From: Clostridiales bacterium
GTDB taxonomy: Bacteria > Bacillota > Clostridia > Lachnospirales > Lachnospiraceae
DNA: 64,000 nt
Assembly (NCBI GenBank): GCA_018376135.1
Contig: JAHABX010000014.1
Span: 1 to 64,000, forward strand
Direction of reading: 5' to 3'
The notes under the pieces were generated by a model that saw only the letters and a program-made list of their open reading frames with translations, ran no database searches and was not told the DNA's origin. Every line of letters begins with the position of its first letter. Within the stretch, counting starts at the first letter, position 1. This document shows positions 16,723-25,612 of this stretch, piece after piece. The translations under genes and the position numbers were made by a program.

Positions 16723-18858
16723 TCACTCTTCTATGGATTCCACCAGTTCAAAGTCAATGGTGCGGGTCATCTTATCTGCGCCCGCGACCCGAACCCGGAC
16801 CGTCTCTCCCAGTCTGTAAGCCCTGCCCGTGTGTACTCCAATCATCTCATATGCACTTTCATTATACTCAAAATAATCACCCTGTAAAGAGGTGACATGC
16901 ACCAATCCTTCGACAGTGTTCGGCAGCTCCACATAAATCCCCCATGCCGTCACTCCGGAGATCACACCATCGAATTCCTCCCACAGATGGCGGCTCATAT
17001 ATTCCACCTTTTTCAGCCTGATCGTCTCACGCTCTGCCTCGTCTGCCTTACGCTCCCGTTCACTGGACTGTCTTGCAACTTCATCCAGAATCTTCTGATA
17101 ATGCTCCACCTTCGCCTGATTCATACGTCCACGCAGGGCATCCTTGATGATCCGGTGGATCTGGAGATCCGGATAACGGCGGATAGGAGAGGTGAAATGG
17201 CAATAATATTTTGCCGCCAGTCCAAAATGTCCTGTGCAGTCCGTTGTATATTTTGCCTGCTTCATGGAACGAAGCGTCAGCCTGCTGATCAGATCCTCCT
17301 CCGGTGTCCCCTCCAGCTTCTGCAAAAGCTTCTGAAGCTCCTTGGGGTGTATCTCCTCATCCTTCAAACGGATGGTATAACCAAAGTTTTGAATAAACGT
17401 GGCAAGCTTGCGCATCCGGTCCGGATCCGGATTGTCATGGGTCCGGTATACAAAAGGCAGTTCCTGCCAGTAATAGTCCTCTGCCACCGTCTCATTGGCA
17501 ATCAGCATAAAATCTTCGATGATCTTCGTTGCTGTATTCCGGTCATAAGGTCTGATGTCCACCGGATGTCCCTGGCTGTCCAGTATTACCTTCGTCTCCG
17601 GAAAATCAAAGTCAATAGAGCCTCTTTTTCTTCTCTTTTCCCGAAGAATCCCTGCCAGCGTACGCATCCGGAGAAACATGGGCACCAGTTCTTCATATGC
17701 CGCCTTTTCTTCCTCATCATTCTCCTCCAGTATCTTTTTCACGCTGGTATAGGTCATCCGGCGATCCACATGGATCACCGTCTCTGCGATCACATGGTCG
17801 ATCACCGTTCCCTTCGGGTCAATGGTCATGATACAGCTCAGCGCCAGACGGTCTTCTCCTGCATTCAGAGAGCAGATTCCGTTTGAGAGCCTCCTTGGCA
17901 GCATAGGGATCACCCGATCCACCAGATAAACGGAAGTTCCCCGCTTCAGTGCCTCCCGGTCCATAGCGCTGCGTTCCTGCACATAATTCGCCACATCCGC
18001 AATATGCACGCCCAGTACATAGTTCTCCCCTTCCATATCCAGAGAAACGGCATCGTCCAGATCCTTGGCGTCCTCACCGTCAATGGTCACCATCTGCACC
18101 TGCCGAAGATCCATACGCCCCTGCATGTCTGCCTCACTGATATGATCCGGCGTCCGCTCTGCCTGATTCATGACCTTTTCCGGAAATTCCACCGGAAGCT
18201 CATATCCTTTCACAATAGACAGCACATCCGTGCCCGGATCACTTACATGTCCCAGGATCTCGATCACTTTTCCTTCCGGGCTCTTCTGCTCTGTTCCGTA
18301 ATTCGTCAGAAGCACCACCACCTTATGCCCGTTCATGGCGCCCCTGGAATGCTCCTTCGGAATGAATACGTCCCTTGTATAACGTTCATTATCCGGGATC
18401 ACAAATCCGAAATTTTTGCTTTCCTGATAGATGCCCACAAGCTGTATCGTCCCGCGGGTCAGTATCTGCGTCACAGCACCCTCCCGGCGCTTCCCGCTCT
18501 GCCCCGGCTTCAGGACGATCTGTACCACATCCTGATGCATGGCTCCGTGAATATCATCTTCTCCTATAAATATATCATCATCCATTCCCTCCACGCTCAC
18601 AAAGCCAAAGCCTTTCGGATGTGCCGTGAAGGTTCCTGTCAGAAGCCTGCCTTTTCCTTTGCTGTATTTCCCCTTCTGGGACACCTCAATCTTCCCTTCC
18701 AGAAGCAGCGCGTCAAGGACCTCCTGAAGCTCCTCTCTCTGCTCCTTCGGAATCTGCAGGAAAACAGCCAGCTCCTTTTGCTTCATCGGCACGTAGAAAT
18801 CACTGCAGAGCAGTTCATATATCAGTTTTTTGCGCTTATTCAGTTGTTCCTGTGTCAT
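16723..18858 (-). CDS. rnr: Ribonuclease R
   Basis: A 711-residue 3'-5' exoribonuclease of the RNB family. In order: an N-terminal winged helix (1-70), two cold-shock domains (about 75-220), the RNB catalytic domain with the Asp cluster in TIDGEDAKDLDDAVSL and the YRTHDNPDP segment, and a C-terminal S1 domain (about 625-705, FDGVISGVTAWGIYVELPN). A Lys-rich tail as in E. coli RNase R is missing, as is common in Firmicutes. It lies in the usual secG-rnr-smpB order. Confidence 0.96.
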   Translation of the reverse strand: MTQEQLNKRKKLIYELLCSDFYVPMKQKELAVFLQIPKEQREELQEVLDALLLEGKIEVSQKGKYSKGKGRLLTGTFTAHPKGFGFVSVEGMDDDIFIGEDDIHGAMHQDVVQIVLKPGQSGKRREGAVTQILTRGTIQLVGIYQESKNFGFVIPDNERYTRDVFIPKEHSRGAMNGHKVVVLLTNYGTEQKSPEGKVIEILGHVSDPGTDVLSIVKGYELPVEFPEKVMNQAERTPDHISEADMQGRMDLRQVQMVTIDGEDAKDLDDAVSLDMEGENYVLGVHIADVANYVQERSAMDREALKRGTSVYLVDRVIPMLPRRLSNGICSLNAGEDRLALSCIMTIDPKGTVIDHVIAETVIHVDRRMTYTSVKKILEENDEEEKAAYEELVPMFLRMRTLAGILREKRRKRGSIDFDFPETKVILDSQGHPVDIRPYDRNTATKIIEDFMLIANETVAEDYYWQELPFVYRTHDNPDPDRMRKLATFIQNFGYTIRLKDEEIHPKELQKLLQKLEGTPEEDLISRLTLRSMKQAKYTTDCTGHFGLAAKYYCHFTSPIRRYPDLQIHRIIKDALRGRMNQAKVEHYQKILDEVARQSSERERKADEAERETIRLKKVEYMSRHLWEEFDGVISGVTAWGIYVELPNTVEGLVHVTSLQGDYFEYNESAYEMIGVHTGRAYRLGETVRVRVAGADKMTRTIDFELVESIEE

Positions 18859-18912
18859 TTTTCTACCTCTTTTCCCGCTGTTTCTGTCCTGTGCACCTTA
18901 TACACCCAAAAA

Positions 18913-18940
18913 GGGCACTCCTGTTAATACAAGAGTGCCC
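18913..18940 (-). terminator. Hairpin terminator after secG
   Basis: GGGCACTC and GAGTGCCC form an 8-bp stem with a 12-base loop and are followed on the minus strand by TTTTT. It lies 15 bases after secG, and rnr begins about 54 bases beyond, so it may reduce read-through into rnr rather than block it. Confidence 0.75.
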
Positions 18941-18954
18941 AAAAAACGGTCTGA

Positions 18955-19197
18955 TTAAAAATTCAGATTCAAAATAACTGCGAGTACAAAGAATACGACA
19001 GCAAGAGCGATCGTTCCCTTCACAAGATTTCCTTCCATGGAACGTCCTTTATTCTTGCCCCAGTAGCTCTCTGCCGCGCCTGCAATTGCGCCGAGTCCCG
19101 CTGATTTTCCTTCTTGAAGCAATACTAATATAACAGCAGCGATACACACCAGTATAAATATAACTGTGAGAATTATTCTTAAAATTTCCATTTTCAC
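18955..19197 (-). CDS. secG: Preprotein translocase subunit SecG
   Basis: An 80-residue membrane subunit of SecYEG. It has two membrane segments (about 5-26 and 55-77) joined by the conserved cytoplasmic loop LLQEGKSAGLGAIAGAAESYWGK, which in this entry I note only by position (about residues 26-48). AGGAGG lies before the ATG. Its own promoter lies at 19222-19250. Gene order secG-rnr-smpB is a standard Firmicute arrangement. Confidence 0.95.
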   Translation of the reverse strand: MKMEILRIILTVIFILVCIAAVILVLLQEGKSAGLGAIAGAAESYWGKNKGRSMEGNLVKGTIALAVVFFVLAVILNLNF

Positions 19198-19221
19198 ACC
19201 TCCTATGTGTCAAACATTATT

Positions 19222-19250
19222 ATCTTATCATAGAAGCTCTGGTTTTTCAA
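19222..19250 (-). promoter_or_regulatory. Promoter of secG-rnr-smpB
   Basis: TTGAAA (19245-19250) and TAAGAT (19222-19227), 17-bp spacer, minus strand. It sits just past the stop of the ABC ATPase gene, separating the two operons. Confidence 0.7.
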
Positions 19251-19257
19251 GCCTGCA

Positions 19258-19995
19258 TTATAATACTTTTCCAAGAAAGCTCTTCAAACGTTCATTCTGC
19301 GGATACTCAAAGAATTCCTTCGGGTTATTCTGTTCCATCAGGATCCCCTCATCCAGAAATACGACTCTGTCCGCTACTTCTTTTGCAAATCCCATCTCAT
19401 GGGTAACGACCACCATGGTCATATGATCATTTGCCAGGTCCTTCATAACCTGAAGTACCTCCCCTACCATCTCCGGGTCAAGCGCTGAGGTAGGTTCATC
19501 AAACAGCATCACCTCCGGCTGCATGCACAGGGCACGCACAATGGCAATACGCTGCTTCTGTCCGCCGGACAGCTGGCTTGGATAGGAATGGGCACGATCC
19601 GCAAGACCTACCCTTTCCAGAAGCTCCAGGGCAAATTTCTCTGCCTCCTCCGGAGTTTTCTTCAAAAGCTTCTCCGGTCCGATGGTCATATTCCGCAGGA
19701 TGTCCATATGCGGGAACAGATTAAAATGCTGGAACACCATCCCCATCTTCTGACGGTGAATGTCAATATCCACCGTCTTATCCGTAATATCCACGTCTTT
19801 GAAATAAATATGTCCGCCTGTAGGAACCTCCAGAAGGTTCAGGCAGCGCAGGAAGGTGCTTTTACCGGAACCGGACGGTCCGATGATAACAACCACCTCG
19901 CCCTTATGGATCTCCAGATCAATGCCTTTGAGCACTTCCTTGCCGGAGAAGCTCTTACACACACCCTCCGCACGGATCAAAATATTATCGTTCAC
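19258..19995 (-). CDS. Polar amino-acid ABC transporter ATP-binding protein (GlnQ-like)
   Basis: A 245-residue ATPase with Walker A GPSGSGKST (about 38-46), signature LSGGQKQR, Walker B VMLFDEPTSALD and the switch His in VVTHEMGFA. The long match to the GlnQ/HisP/ArtP group shows it powers a polar amino-acid importer. It overlaps the permease gene by 11 bp, implying translational coupling. Specificity (glutamine, cystine, arginine or other) is not decided by this subunit. Confidence 0.93.
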   Translation of the reverse strand: MNDNILIRAEGVCKSFSGKEVLKGIDLEIHKGEVVVIIGPSGSGKSTFLRCLNLLEVPTGGHIYFKDVDITDKTVDIDIHRQKMGMVFQHFNLFPHMDILRNMTIGPEKLLKKTPEEAEKFALELLERVGLADRAHSYPSQLSGGQKQRIAIVRALCMQPEVMLFDEPTSALDPEMVGEVLQVMKDLANDHMTMVVVTHEMGFAKEVADRVVFLDEGILMEQNNPKEFFEYPQNERLKSFLGKVL

Positions 19996-20671
19996 TCTGA
20001 TTCAGCCTCCTCTCCAGTATAGAAACCAGCTTCGTAAAGCCTATAACTAAAACAAGATAGATCAGCGCAACACCGATCAGAGGATACAGCGCATCATAGG
20101 TACGGCTTCGGATAATATCTCCGCCCTTGGTCAGATCCTGAAGTGCAATATAACCGGATACAGAAGTTTCCTTCAGAAGCACAATAAACTCATTTCCAAG
20201 TGCCGGAAGCACATTTTTAAACGCCTGCGGCAGAATGATATACCACATGGTCTGTCCATAGCTGAAACCGATGCTGCGTCCTGCCTCCAGCTGTCCGATA
20301 TCAATAGACATGATACCCGCGCGGCAGATCTCTGCCACATATGCACCGGAATTGATACCAAAAGCAAGAATCGCCACAACCACTTTGTTGATATCCCATG
20401 AAGCAAAGATCACATAGTAGATGATCATAAGCTGTACGACCACCGGCGTACCCCGGACAACGGTCAGGTAAAGCTGACAGATAAAGTTCAGTATCTTAAA
20501 CTTACCGGTACGGTCATGGGTGGAACGCACGATTGCCACCAGGAAACCGATAAGAATACCGATGATGGTCGCAAACAGCGTTACCAGCAAAGTTACCTTC
20601 AGACCGTCCCACAGGTACAGCCAACGGTTATCTTCTATAAAGTTCTGATAAAAATGCTCCTGAAAACTCAT
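19985..20671 (-). CDS. Polar amino-acid ABC transporter permease
   Basis: A 228-residue HisM/GlnP-type permease. The amphipathic N-terminus is followed by about five membrane segments and the EAA loop around AEICRAGIMSIDIGQLEAGRS (positions about 117-137), which contacts the ATPase. The LYLTVVRGTPVVVQL segment is diagnostic of this family. It lies between the binding-protein and ATPase genes. A homodimer is likely because only one permease gene is present. Confidence 0.93.
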   Translation of the reverse strand: MSFQEHFYQNFIEDNRWLYLWDGLKVTLLVTLFATIIGILIGFLVAIVRSTHDRTGKFKILNFICQLYLTVVRGTPVVVQLMIIYYVIFASWDINKVVVAILAFGINSGAYVAEICRAGIMSIDIGQLEAGRSIGFSYGQTMWYIILPQAFKNVLPALGNEFIVLLKETSVSGYIALQDLTKGGDIIRSRTYDALYPLIGVALIYLVLVIGFTKLVSILERRLNQSER

Positions 20672-20699
20672 ATCCTATTCCTTATCCGAAACTGCCGAA

Positions 20700-21509
20700 T
20701 TATTCAGCAGTAATATACTTGTCAATAATGGTCTTTAAGGTTCCGTCTGCTTCCAGCTCTTCCAATGCGGTATTTACCTTGCCAAGCAGCTCCTCATTGT
20801 CTTTTGCGATAGCGATTGCATATTCCTCGGTTACAAATGCCTCTTCCAGGATCTGAAGACCCTCTACCTCTTCTACAAATACCTTTGCAGGCTCGCTGTC
20901 AATAATAACTGCATCGATCTTGCCCTGGGACAGAGACTGTACTGCCTCCATACCTTTGTTGTACTGCTCGATGGAAGCTCCCTCAATATCAGATGCAAAG
21001 ATATCGCCTGTGGTTCCCAGCTGGACGCCGATCTTCTTACCGGTCAGATCATCTACGCCTGCAATATCGCTGTCTGCCTTCACGATGATTACCTGAGTAG
21101 CAGTTGCATAGGAATCAGAGAAGTTCACATTCTTCAGACGATCCTCGGTAACCGTCATACCTGCTGCAACTATATCCACCTTACCGGAGCTGAGAGCCGG
21201 AATCAGAGAATCAAATGCCATATCCTCGATCTTCAGTTCCATACCAAGCTTCTCTGCAACAGCTGCTGCCATCTCAGCATCGATTCCGACAATTTCCTGT
21301 CCCTCATGATACTCATATGGTGGGAACTCTGCATTGGTACCCATTACAAGAGTCTCTTTCTCAGTCTCCTCTGCTTCTTCTGCAGGTGCCTCTGCAGGCG
21401 CCTCTGTCTCTGCAGGTGCTTCTGCAGCAGTCTCCTTGCTTCCGCATCCAGCCAGCATTGCTGCTGCCATACTTACACATAATAATACACTTAATACTTT
21501 CTTTTTCAT
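20700..21509 (-). CDS. Amino-acid ABC transporter substrate-binding lipoprotein
   Basis: A 269-residue SBP of the bacterial extracellular solute-binding family 3. A signal peptide ends in a lipobox with Cys22 (AAMLAGCGS), then an Ala/Glu-rich linker (about 26-52) leads to the binding domain. Typical features are TNAEFPPYEY at the start of the domain, VDIVAAGMTVTEDR, and GKKIGVQLGTTGD. The Arg in the TEDRLKNV segment and the Asp in VIIDSEPA are placed to bind the amino-acid groups. It is the first gene of the importer operon. Confidence 0.93.
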   Translation of the reverse strand: MKKKVLSVLLCVSMAAAMLAGCGSKETAAEAPAETEAPAEAPAEEAEETEKETLVMGTNAEFPPYEYHEGQEIVGIDAEMAAAVAEKLGMELKIEDMAFDSLIPALSSGKVDIVAAGMTVTEDRLKNVNFSDSYATATQVIIVKADSDIAGVDDLTGKKIGVQLGTTGDIFASDIEGASIEQYNKGMEAVQSLSQGKIDAVIIDSEPAKVFVEEVEGLQILEEAFVTEEYAIAIAKDNEELLGKVNTALEELEADGTLKTIIDKYITAE

Positions 21510-21528
21510 AATCTTATCTCCTCTTTTA

Positions 21529-21547
21529 TTTAGAATCCGGTTCTAAA
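21529..21547. promoter_or_regulatory. Perfect inverted repeat at the start of the amino-acid importer transcript
   Basis: TTTAGAA-TCCGG-TTCTAAA lies just downstream of the -10 box and upstream of the ribosome site, the usual place for a repressor operator. The protein that binds it is not apparent in the window. Confidence 0.45.
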
Positions 21548-21560
21548 TGAGCCTACTGAC

Positions 21561-21588
21561 ATTATAAAGCAAACTTTTATATTTTCAA
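21561..21588 (-). promoter_or_regulatory. Promoter of the amino-acid importer operon
   Basis: TTGAAA (21583-21588) and TATAAT (21561-21566) with a 16-bp spacer on the minus strand. Confidence 0.65.
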
Positions 21589-21687
21589 GTGTTTTTTTAC
21601 TCTTTTGTATATTTTCTCATTTTTTCCTGTTTTCGTGAATAAAATTGCATTTCAAACCTGATTTTATACACAAAATATACAAAAACA

Positions 21688-21709
21688 CCGCCGGAGAAAT
21701 CTCCGGCGG
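21688..21709 (-). terminator. Intrinsic terminator after the polyferredoxin gene
   Basis: CCGCCGGAGA and TCTCCGGCGG pair, and TGTTTTTG follows on the minus strand. It lies 16 bases after the gene. Confidence 0.85.
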
Positions 21710-21725
21710 CACAGACGGTCTGCTA

Positions 21726-22112
21726 TTATTTTTCTACAACTTCCAGTACATCCATCGGACATGCTTTTGCACAGATTCCGCAGGCAATACACTTGCTGGT
21801 AACCGGCGACTCCTCTGCCTTCACCATTACATGGAACGGACATACCTCCACACATTTACCGCATCCGGTACAGAGCTTCTTATTGATCATATAAACGCCC
21901 TTTGCATTCTGGGTGATCGCACCTGCTTCACATACCTTTGCACATTTTCCGCACTGTACGCAGACTGCCGGTTTCGGCTCCCCGTTCTTCTCACCGATCT
22001 GGATACAGGACTTTGCCGGATCAAACACCTTGTAGAATGCCTCGGAACATGCCTGAACGCATGCCAGACACGCCATACATTTGCTGTCTTTTTTGACTGT
22101 AAGTTTTTTCAT
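21726..22112 (-). CDS. Four-cluster [4Fe-4S] polyferredoxin
   Basis: A 128-residue soluble electron carrier with four C-x2-C-x2-C-x3-C motifs: CMACLACVQAC (from 12), CVQCGKCAKVC (from 51), CTGCGKCVEVC (from 81) and CIACGICAKAC (from 107). No other domain is seen. It has AAGGAGAG before the ATG and is a single-gene unit with its own terminator. The partner enzymes are unknown; this window also carries two [FeFe]-hydrogenases and a possibly ferredoxin-dependent flavoprotein. Confidence 0.9.
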   Translation of the reverse strand: MKKLTVKKDSKCMACLACVQACSEAFYKVFDPAKSCIQIGEKNGEPKPAVCVQCGKCAKVCEAGAITQNAKGVYMINKKLCTGCGKCVEVCPFHVMVKAEESPVTSKCIACGICAKACPMDVLEVVEK

Positions 22113-22228
22113 GGTAACTCTCCTTCGTACTCTTGATAACTTTTATCATGTTCCTTCATTATACGTGATTCCATCGACAAATTCAACTATACAATGACAT
22201 ATTTTTAACATTCGCCAGTGCATTCCGT

Positions 22229-22774
22229 CTATACCAGTGTATACTCCATATATACTTTCCCGTCCAGAGCTTTCCACCCAAAGCTTCCGTCCTCATAGAT
22301 CATATAGCTGTGAGCACTTCCCTCCTTCGGGATCGATACAGAACCCGGATTCAGGTATACATATTCTTCATGCTCCCGGCACACCGGAACGTGTGTATGT
22401 CCGTGAAGAAGGATATCTCCTTTTTTCAGCATCGGAAGATTTTTCTCGTTAAATACATGCCCATGCGTCAGGAATATCATATGTCCCTTTTCATAAAGGA
22501 ATCCATAATCCGCAAGAATCGGAAATTCCAGTACCATCTGGTCTACCTCTGTATCACAGTTGCCCCGGACGCACAGGATCTCCTCTTTGCGGGCATTCAA
22601 AAGAGCAAGCACCTCCTTGGGCGCATATTCCTTCGGAAGGTCATTCCTGGGTCCGTGATACAGTACATCCCCCAGAAGCACCAGCTTATCCGCCTGCTCA
22701 CGGTCATAAGCCTCCAGTAATTTTCTGCAATAATATGCAGAACCATGAATATCAGATGCGATCAGCAGTTTCAT
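22229..22774 (-). CDS. YfcE/MJ0936-type metallophosphodiesterase
   Basis: A 181-residue calcineurin-like phosphoesterase. Metal-binding motifs are IASDIHGS (D8, H10), LLGDVLYHGPRN, VRGNCDTEVD, LTHGHVF and HGHTHVP. These fit the YfcE family of small phosphodiesterases active on model diesters and possibly cyclic nucleotides; the natural substrate is unknown. GGAGG precedes the ATG. Its first 23 bases overlap the end of the MoxR-type gene, which suggests translational coupling. Confidence 0.9.
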   Translation of the reverse strand: MKLLIASDIHGSAYYCRKLLEAYDREQADKLVLLGDVLYHGPRNDLPKEYAPKEVLALLNARKEEILCVRGNCDTEVDQMVLEFPILADYGFLYEKGHMIFLTHGHVFNEKNLPMLKKGDILLHGHTHVPVCREHEEYVYLNPGSVSIPKEGSAHSYMIYEDGSFGWKALDGKVYMEYTLV

Positions 22775-24290
22775 ATAATTCCTCCATTTCCATAATCTCT
22801 TTTCTCAGGCGCTCCTCCTGTTCTCTCTGTCCGGTGTATGTCTTCCATTCCGGACGTTCAAAACCGCAGAGCGCATAGTCGCCATGCCCGGTCACTCCAT
22901 GTATCCAGTCATAAAGCTCTGTTTCTTCCCCAAAAGCCTGAATCAGAAAGTCTGCTGCCCGGTTCAGAAATGCGTGGAGCTGTCTTTTCTGATCCTCCAG
23001 CTCCCGCTCCATCCTCTGCAATCCGGAGGACGGAAGAGCCTCTGCCGTTATCCGGCTGCTGCCGGCAAGCTCCTTCAGGAATGCCGCTTTCTCCGGTGAA
23101 CACAGAAGTCCGCGGATATACAGATCTATCCGGTGCTCTGTCTGTTCTTCCCAAGCCTTTAAAAGCCCGTGTTCCTTTCTCACCTCAAGAGCATGTGCTC
23201 TCTGCTCCAGAAATTCGTCAGCGCTTTGCCGTTTCTCCCGGATACAGGCAGATAACTGCCCCAGCACCTCCCTTTGACGGGCATGATACCGCCATTCCCT
23301 TCCATATGCCGTCATCTGTTCGGATGCAGCCGCCAGCAGATGTCGTACAAAGATACACCTTACATCCCTGCCGGCTTCCTTAAGACCGGTCAGCAGCTTT
23401 TCCTGCTCCCGGGCTCCAAGCCTTCCCTCCGCCAGCTCCGGTATCCGGTAGGTTCCCATATATGTACGGTAAAGCTTATAATAAGAAGCAAAATCTGCGG
23501 CAATCTGCGGACTTCGCACGAACTCCTCCACAAACGCCCGGTCCGCCTCCACTCCCTGACGCTCATACTCCGTCAAAAGCACGGACAGATCTTCCCAGCC
23601 CCTTGCCGTGACAAACTCCTGCTTCTCCCTGGTCTGTATCACACGATAAAAATATTCCGGCTTCATCTCCAGATAGGACAGCACTGCCGGATGAACTCCC
23701 CGTCCGAATGCATAGTCCCTCCAGATCTGCCAGTCCGCCTCCACCTCAATGGTACGGACCCGATCCAGAACCGCCAGATCCAGTTCTCTGGCAGAACGAT
23801 TGAATTCCGGCGGGTTCCCGGCAGCGGCAATCATCCAGCCATCCGGTACCCTGTGATTTCCGAAGGTCTTGAACTGCAGAAGCTGCAGCATGGTGGGTGC
23901 CAGTGTTTCGGACACGCAGTTGATCTCATCAATGAACAGGATCCCTTCTCTCAGACCGGTCTGTCTCTCATACTCATAGACAGCCCCTATGATCTCGCTC
24001 ATGGTATACTCGGTCATGGTATACTCTCTGCCTTCAAACTCTCTGTCCACCAGCCGGGGCAGACCGACTGCGCTCTGTCTCGTATGGTGAGTGATCGTAT
24101 AGGACAAAAGTCCCACGCCGCACTCTGCAGCCGCCTGCTCCATAATTGCTGTCTTGCCGATTCCCGGCGGTCCCAGCAGAAATACCGGGCGCTGCTTCGA
24201 CACCGGGATCCGGTAATCCCCCTGTCCGTCCTTTGCCGTATATGCCCGGACACTCCGGACGATCTCTTCCTTCGCCTCTTGTATATTCAT
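22752..24290 (-). CDS. MoxR-type AAA+ ATPase
   Basis: A 512-residue AAA+ protein. Walker A is LLGPPGIGKTAIM (about 38-50), Walker B is GILFIDEINCVSETLAP, and an arginine-rich sensor region is near AVLDRVRTIEVE. The C-terminal 200 residues are helical and of no family I recognise. MoxR ATPases usually pair with a VWA protein to remodel or insert metal centres in partners. That pairing holds here, since a VWA-like gene lies directly upstream. I use the ATG before NIQEAKEE; an in-frame GTG overlapping the previous stop is the alternative. Its targets are unknown. Confidence 0.8.
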   Translation of the reverse strand: MNIQEAKEEIVRSVRAYTAKDGQGDYRIPVSKQRPVFLLGPPGIGKTAIMEQAAAECGVGLLSYTITHHTRQSAVGLPRLVDREFEGREYTMTEYTMSEIIGAVYEYERQTGLREGILFIDEINCVSETLAPTMLQLLQFKTFGNHRVPDGWMIAAAGNPPEFNRSARELDLAVLDRVRTIEVEADWQIWRDYAFGRGVHPAVLSYLEMKPEYFYRVIQTREKQEFVTARGWEDLSVLLTEYERQGVEADRAFVEEFVRSPQIAADFASYYKLYRTYMGTYRIPELAEGRLGAREQEKLLTGLKEAGRDVRCIFVRHLLAAASEQMTAYGREWRYHARQREVLGQLSACIREKRQSADEFLEQRAHALEVRKEHGLLKAWEEQTEHRIDLYIRGLLCSPEKAAFLKELAGSSRITAEALPSSGLQRMERELEDQKRQLHAFLNRAADFLIQAFGEETELYDWIHGVTGHGDYALCGFERPEWKTYTGQREQEERLRKEIMEMEELYETADRI

Positions 24291-24295
24291 ATCTC

Positions 24296-25612
24296 TCACT
24301 CTCTGTCCAGCGTCAGCGCAAGCGCCCAGTCCGGCACCGCGCCCTTCTTCATGCTTTCATTCAGGAATACAAAGGCAGTCTCGTATTCTGGCTTTTGAGA
24401 AGGATAGATCCCATCTCCATCCGTAAAATACAAAAGTCCCCTGAGATGCCGGATCTCTCTGCTCCGGATCATCTCATCCACCAGACGGAAGACAGGTGTG
24501 AAATCCGTATCTCCGTGTCCCTTCACAATAATATGATCCAGATACTCCTTCCACTGTTCCTCACAGGTGATACACACATGCTCCTGGATCAGACAGTCGC
24601 ACTGGATCACATGGATACTCATATCCCGGAAAAACTGATCCTTTTCACTGAATATTTCCCAGGTTTCCTCCAGAAACTGCCGGACGATCTCCCCCGAACA
24701 GGAGCCTGAGGTATCGATGGCGATCACCAGCTCCTGAAGCTTCTGCATCTCCTTATATTCCAGCGGCTCCAGAAATACCAGATCCTCATACATCCTTTGG
24801 CTGTAATCATAAGGAATATAATCAAAGCTGTCCATATCCAGACACAGCTCCTCTCCGGTCACCGCAAATCTTCTCAGAAACTGCCGGTAATCATATGCCC
24901 GTTCACGCTCCAGTGTTACCGGCTGACAGACCTCACCTGCACTGCCGCCCGCCTGGCGCCTGTGCTCCTCTGATCGCTCTTTCAGCTGCTCAAATACGCT
25001 TCTCCAGCGATGTACCATAGCCTCCGCACTCTGTATCTCTTCCGGACAAAGCTGTCCTGCCTCCAGGTGCTGTCCCTCCGCCCAGATACTGTTTTTCTCT
25101 CTCCAGCACAAATGATCATCCACCCGAAACAGGGCTTCCAGTTCTTCCAGTCCGGAAGTATCCTGCCCGGAAAGCCATTTTACAAGCGCCCTCTCTTCAA
25201 AAGGAACTTCCGCTTCTCTGATCCTTCGATAGCACCGGCTTCTCCCGGGCGGAACCGGACGTTCAAAGCCAGTCGCATCCATCCGGTCGATCCGGTATTC
25301 CGTCAGCAGATCACAGGCAATCCACCAGATCCGCTCCTGACAGGAGTTCTTCCGAAACATATGCAGATACAGTCCGTGAAACATCAGATGGAGGTACTGC
25401 CTTTGCAGCCGGACCGGTTCTTTCACAAACAGCCTCAATACCTCCTGCGGATCCCAATACACAGTCTCTCCGTCTGTTCCTGCCTGCCCTTTTGTCCATG
25501 CCTGCTCCGGCAGGGCAAAAGCACCGTCCAGAAGGGGAAGTTTCTGCCGCAGACTGCATCTGGTACATTTCAATGCTTCCCCTGCCAGATAAAATATTCT
25601 ATTCTCCGCCAT
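24296..25612 (-). CDS. VWA-like protein with DUF2201-type N-terminus
   Basis: A 438-residue cytosolic protein. The C-terminal third is a VWA/DUF2201-like domain with the metal-site motif VIAIDTSGSCSGE, followed by GHGDTDFTP and LLYFTDGDG. The N-terminal part carries a HLMFHGLYLHMF stretch at the position where relatives have a putative metallopeptidase helix; the usual Glu is absent, so peptidase activity is doubtful. CTRC at 16-19 may bind metal. It overlaps the AGCS gene by 14 bp upstream and nearly abuts the MoxR gene downstream, so the two probably act together. Confidence 0.75.
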   Translation of the reverse strand: MAENRIFYLAGEALKCTRCSLRQKLPLLDGAFALPEQAWTKGQAGTDGETVYWDPQEVLRLFVKEPVRLQRQYLHLMFHGLYLHMFRKNSCQERIWWIACDLLTEYRIDRMDATGFERPVPPGRSRCYRRIREAEVPFEERALVKWLSGQDTSGLEELEALFRVDDHLCWREKNSIWAEGQHLEAGQLCPEEIQSAEAMVHRWRSVFEQLKERSEEHRRQAGGSAGEVCQPVTLERERAYDYRQFLRRFAVTGEELCLDMDSFDYIPYDYSQRMYEDLVFLEPLEYKEMQKLQELVIAIDTSGSCSGEIVRQFLEETWEIFSEKDQFFRDMSIHVIQCDCLIQEHVCITCEEQWKEYLDHIIVKGHGDTDFTPVFRLVDEMIRSREIRHLRGLLYFTDGDGIYPSQKPEYETAFVFLNESMKKGAVPDWALALTLDRE

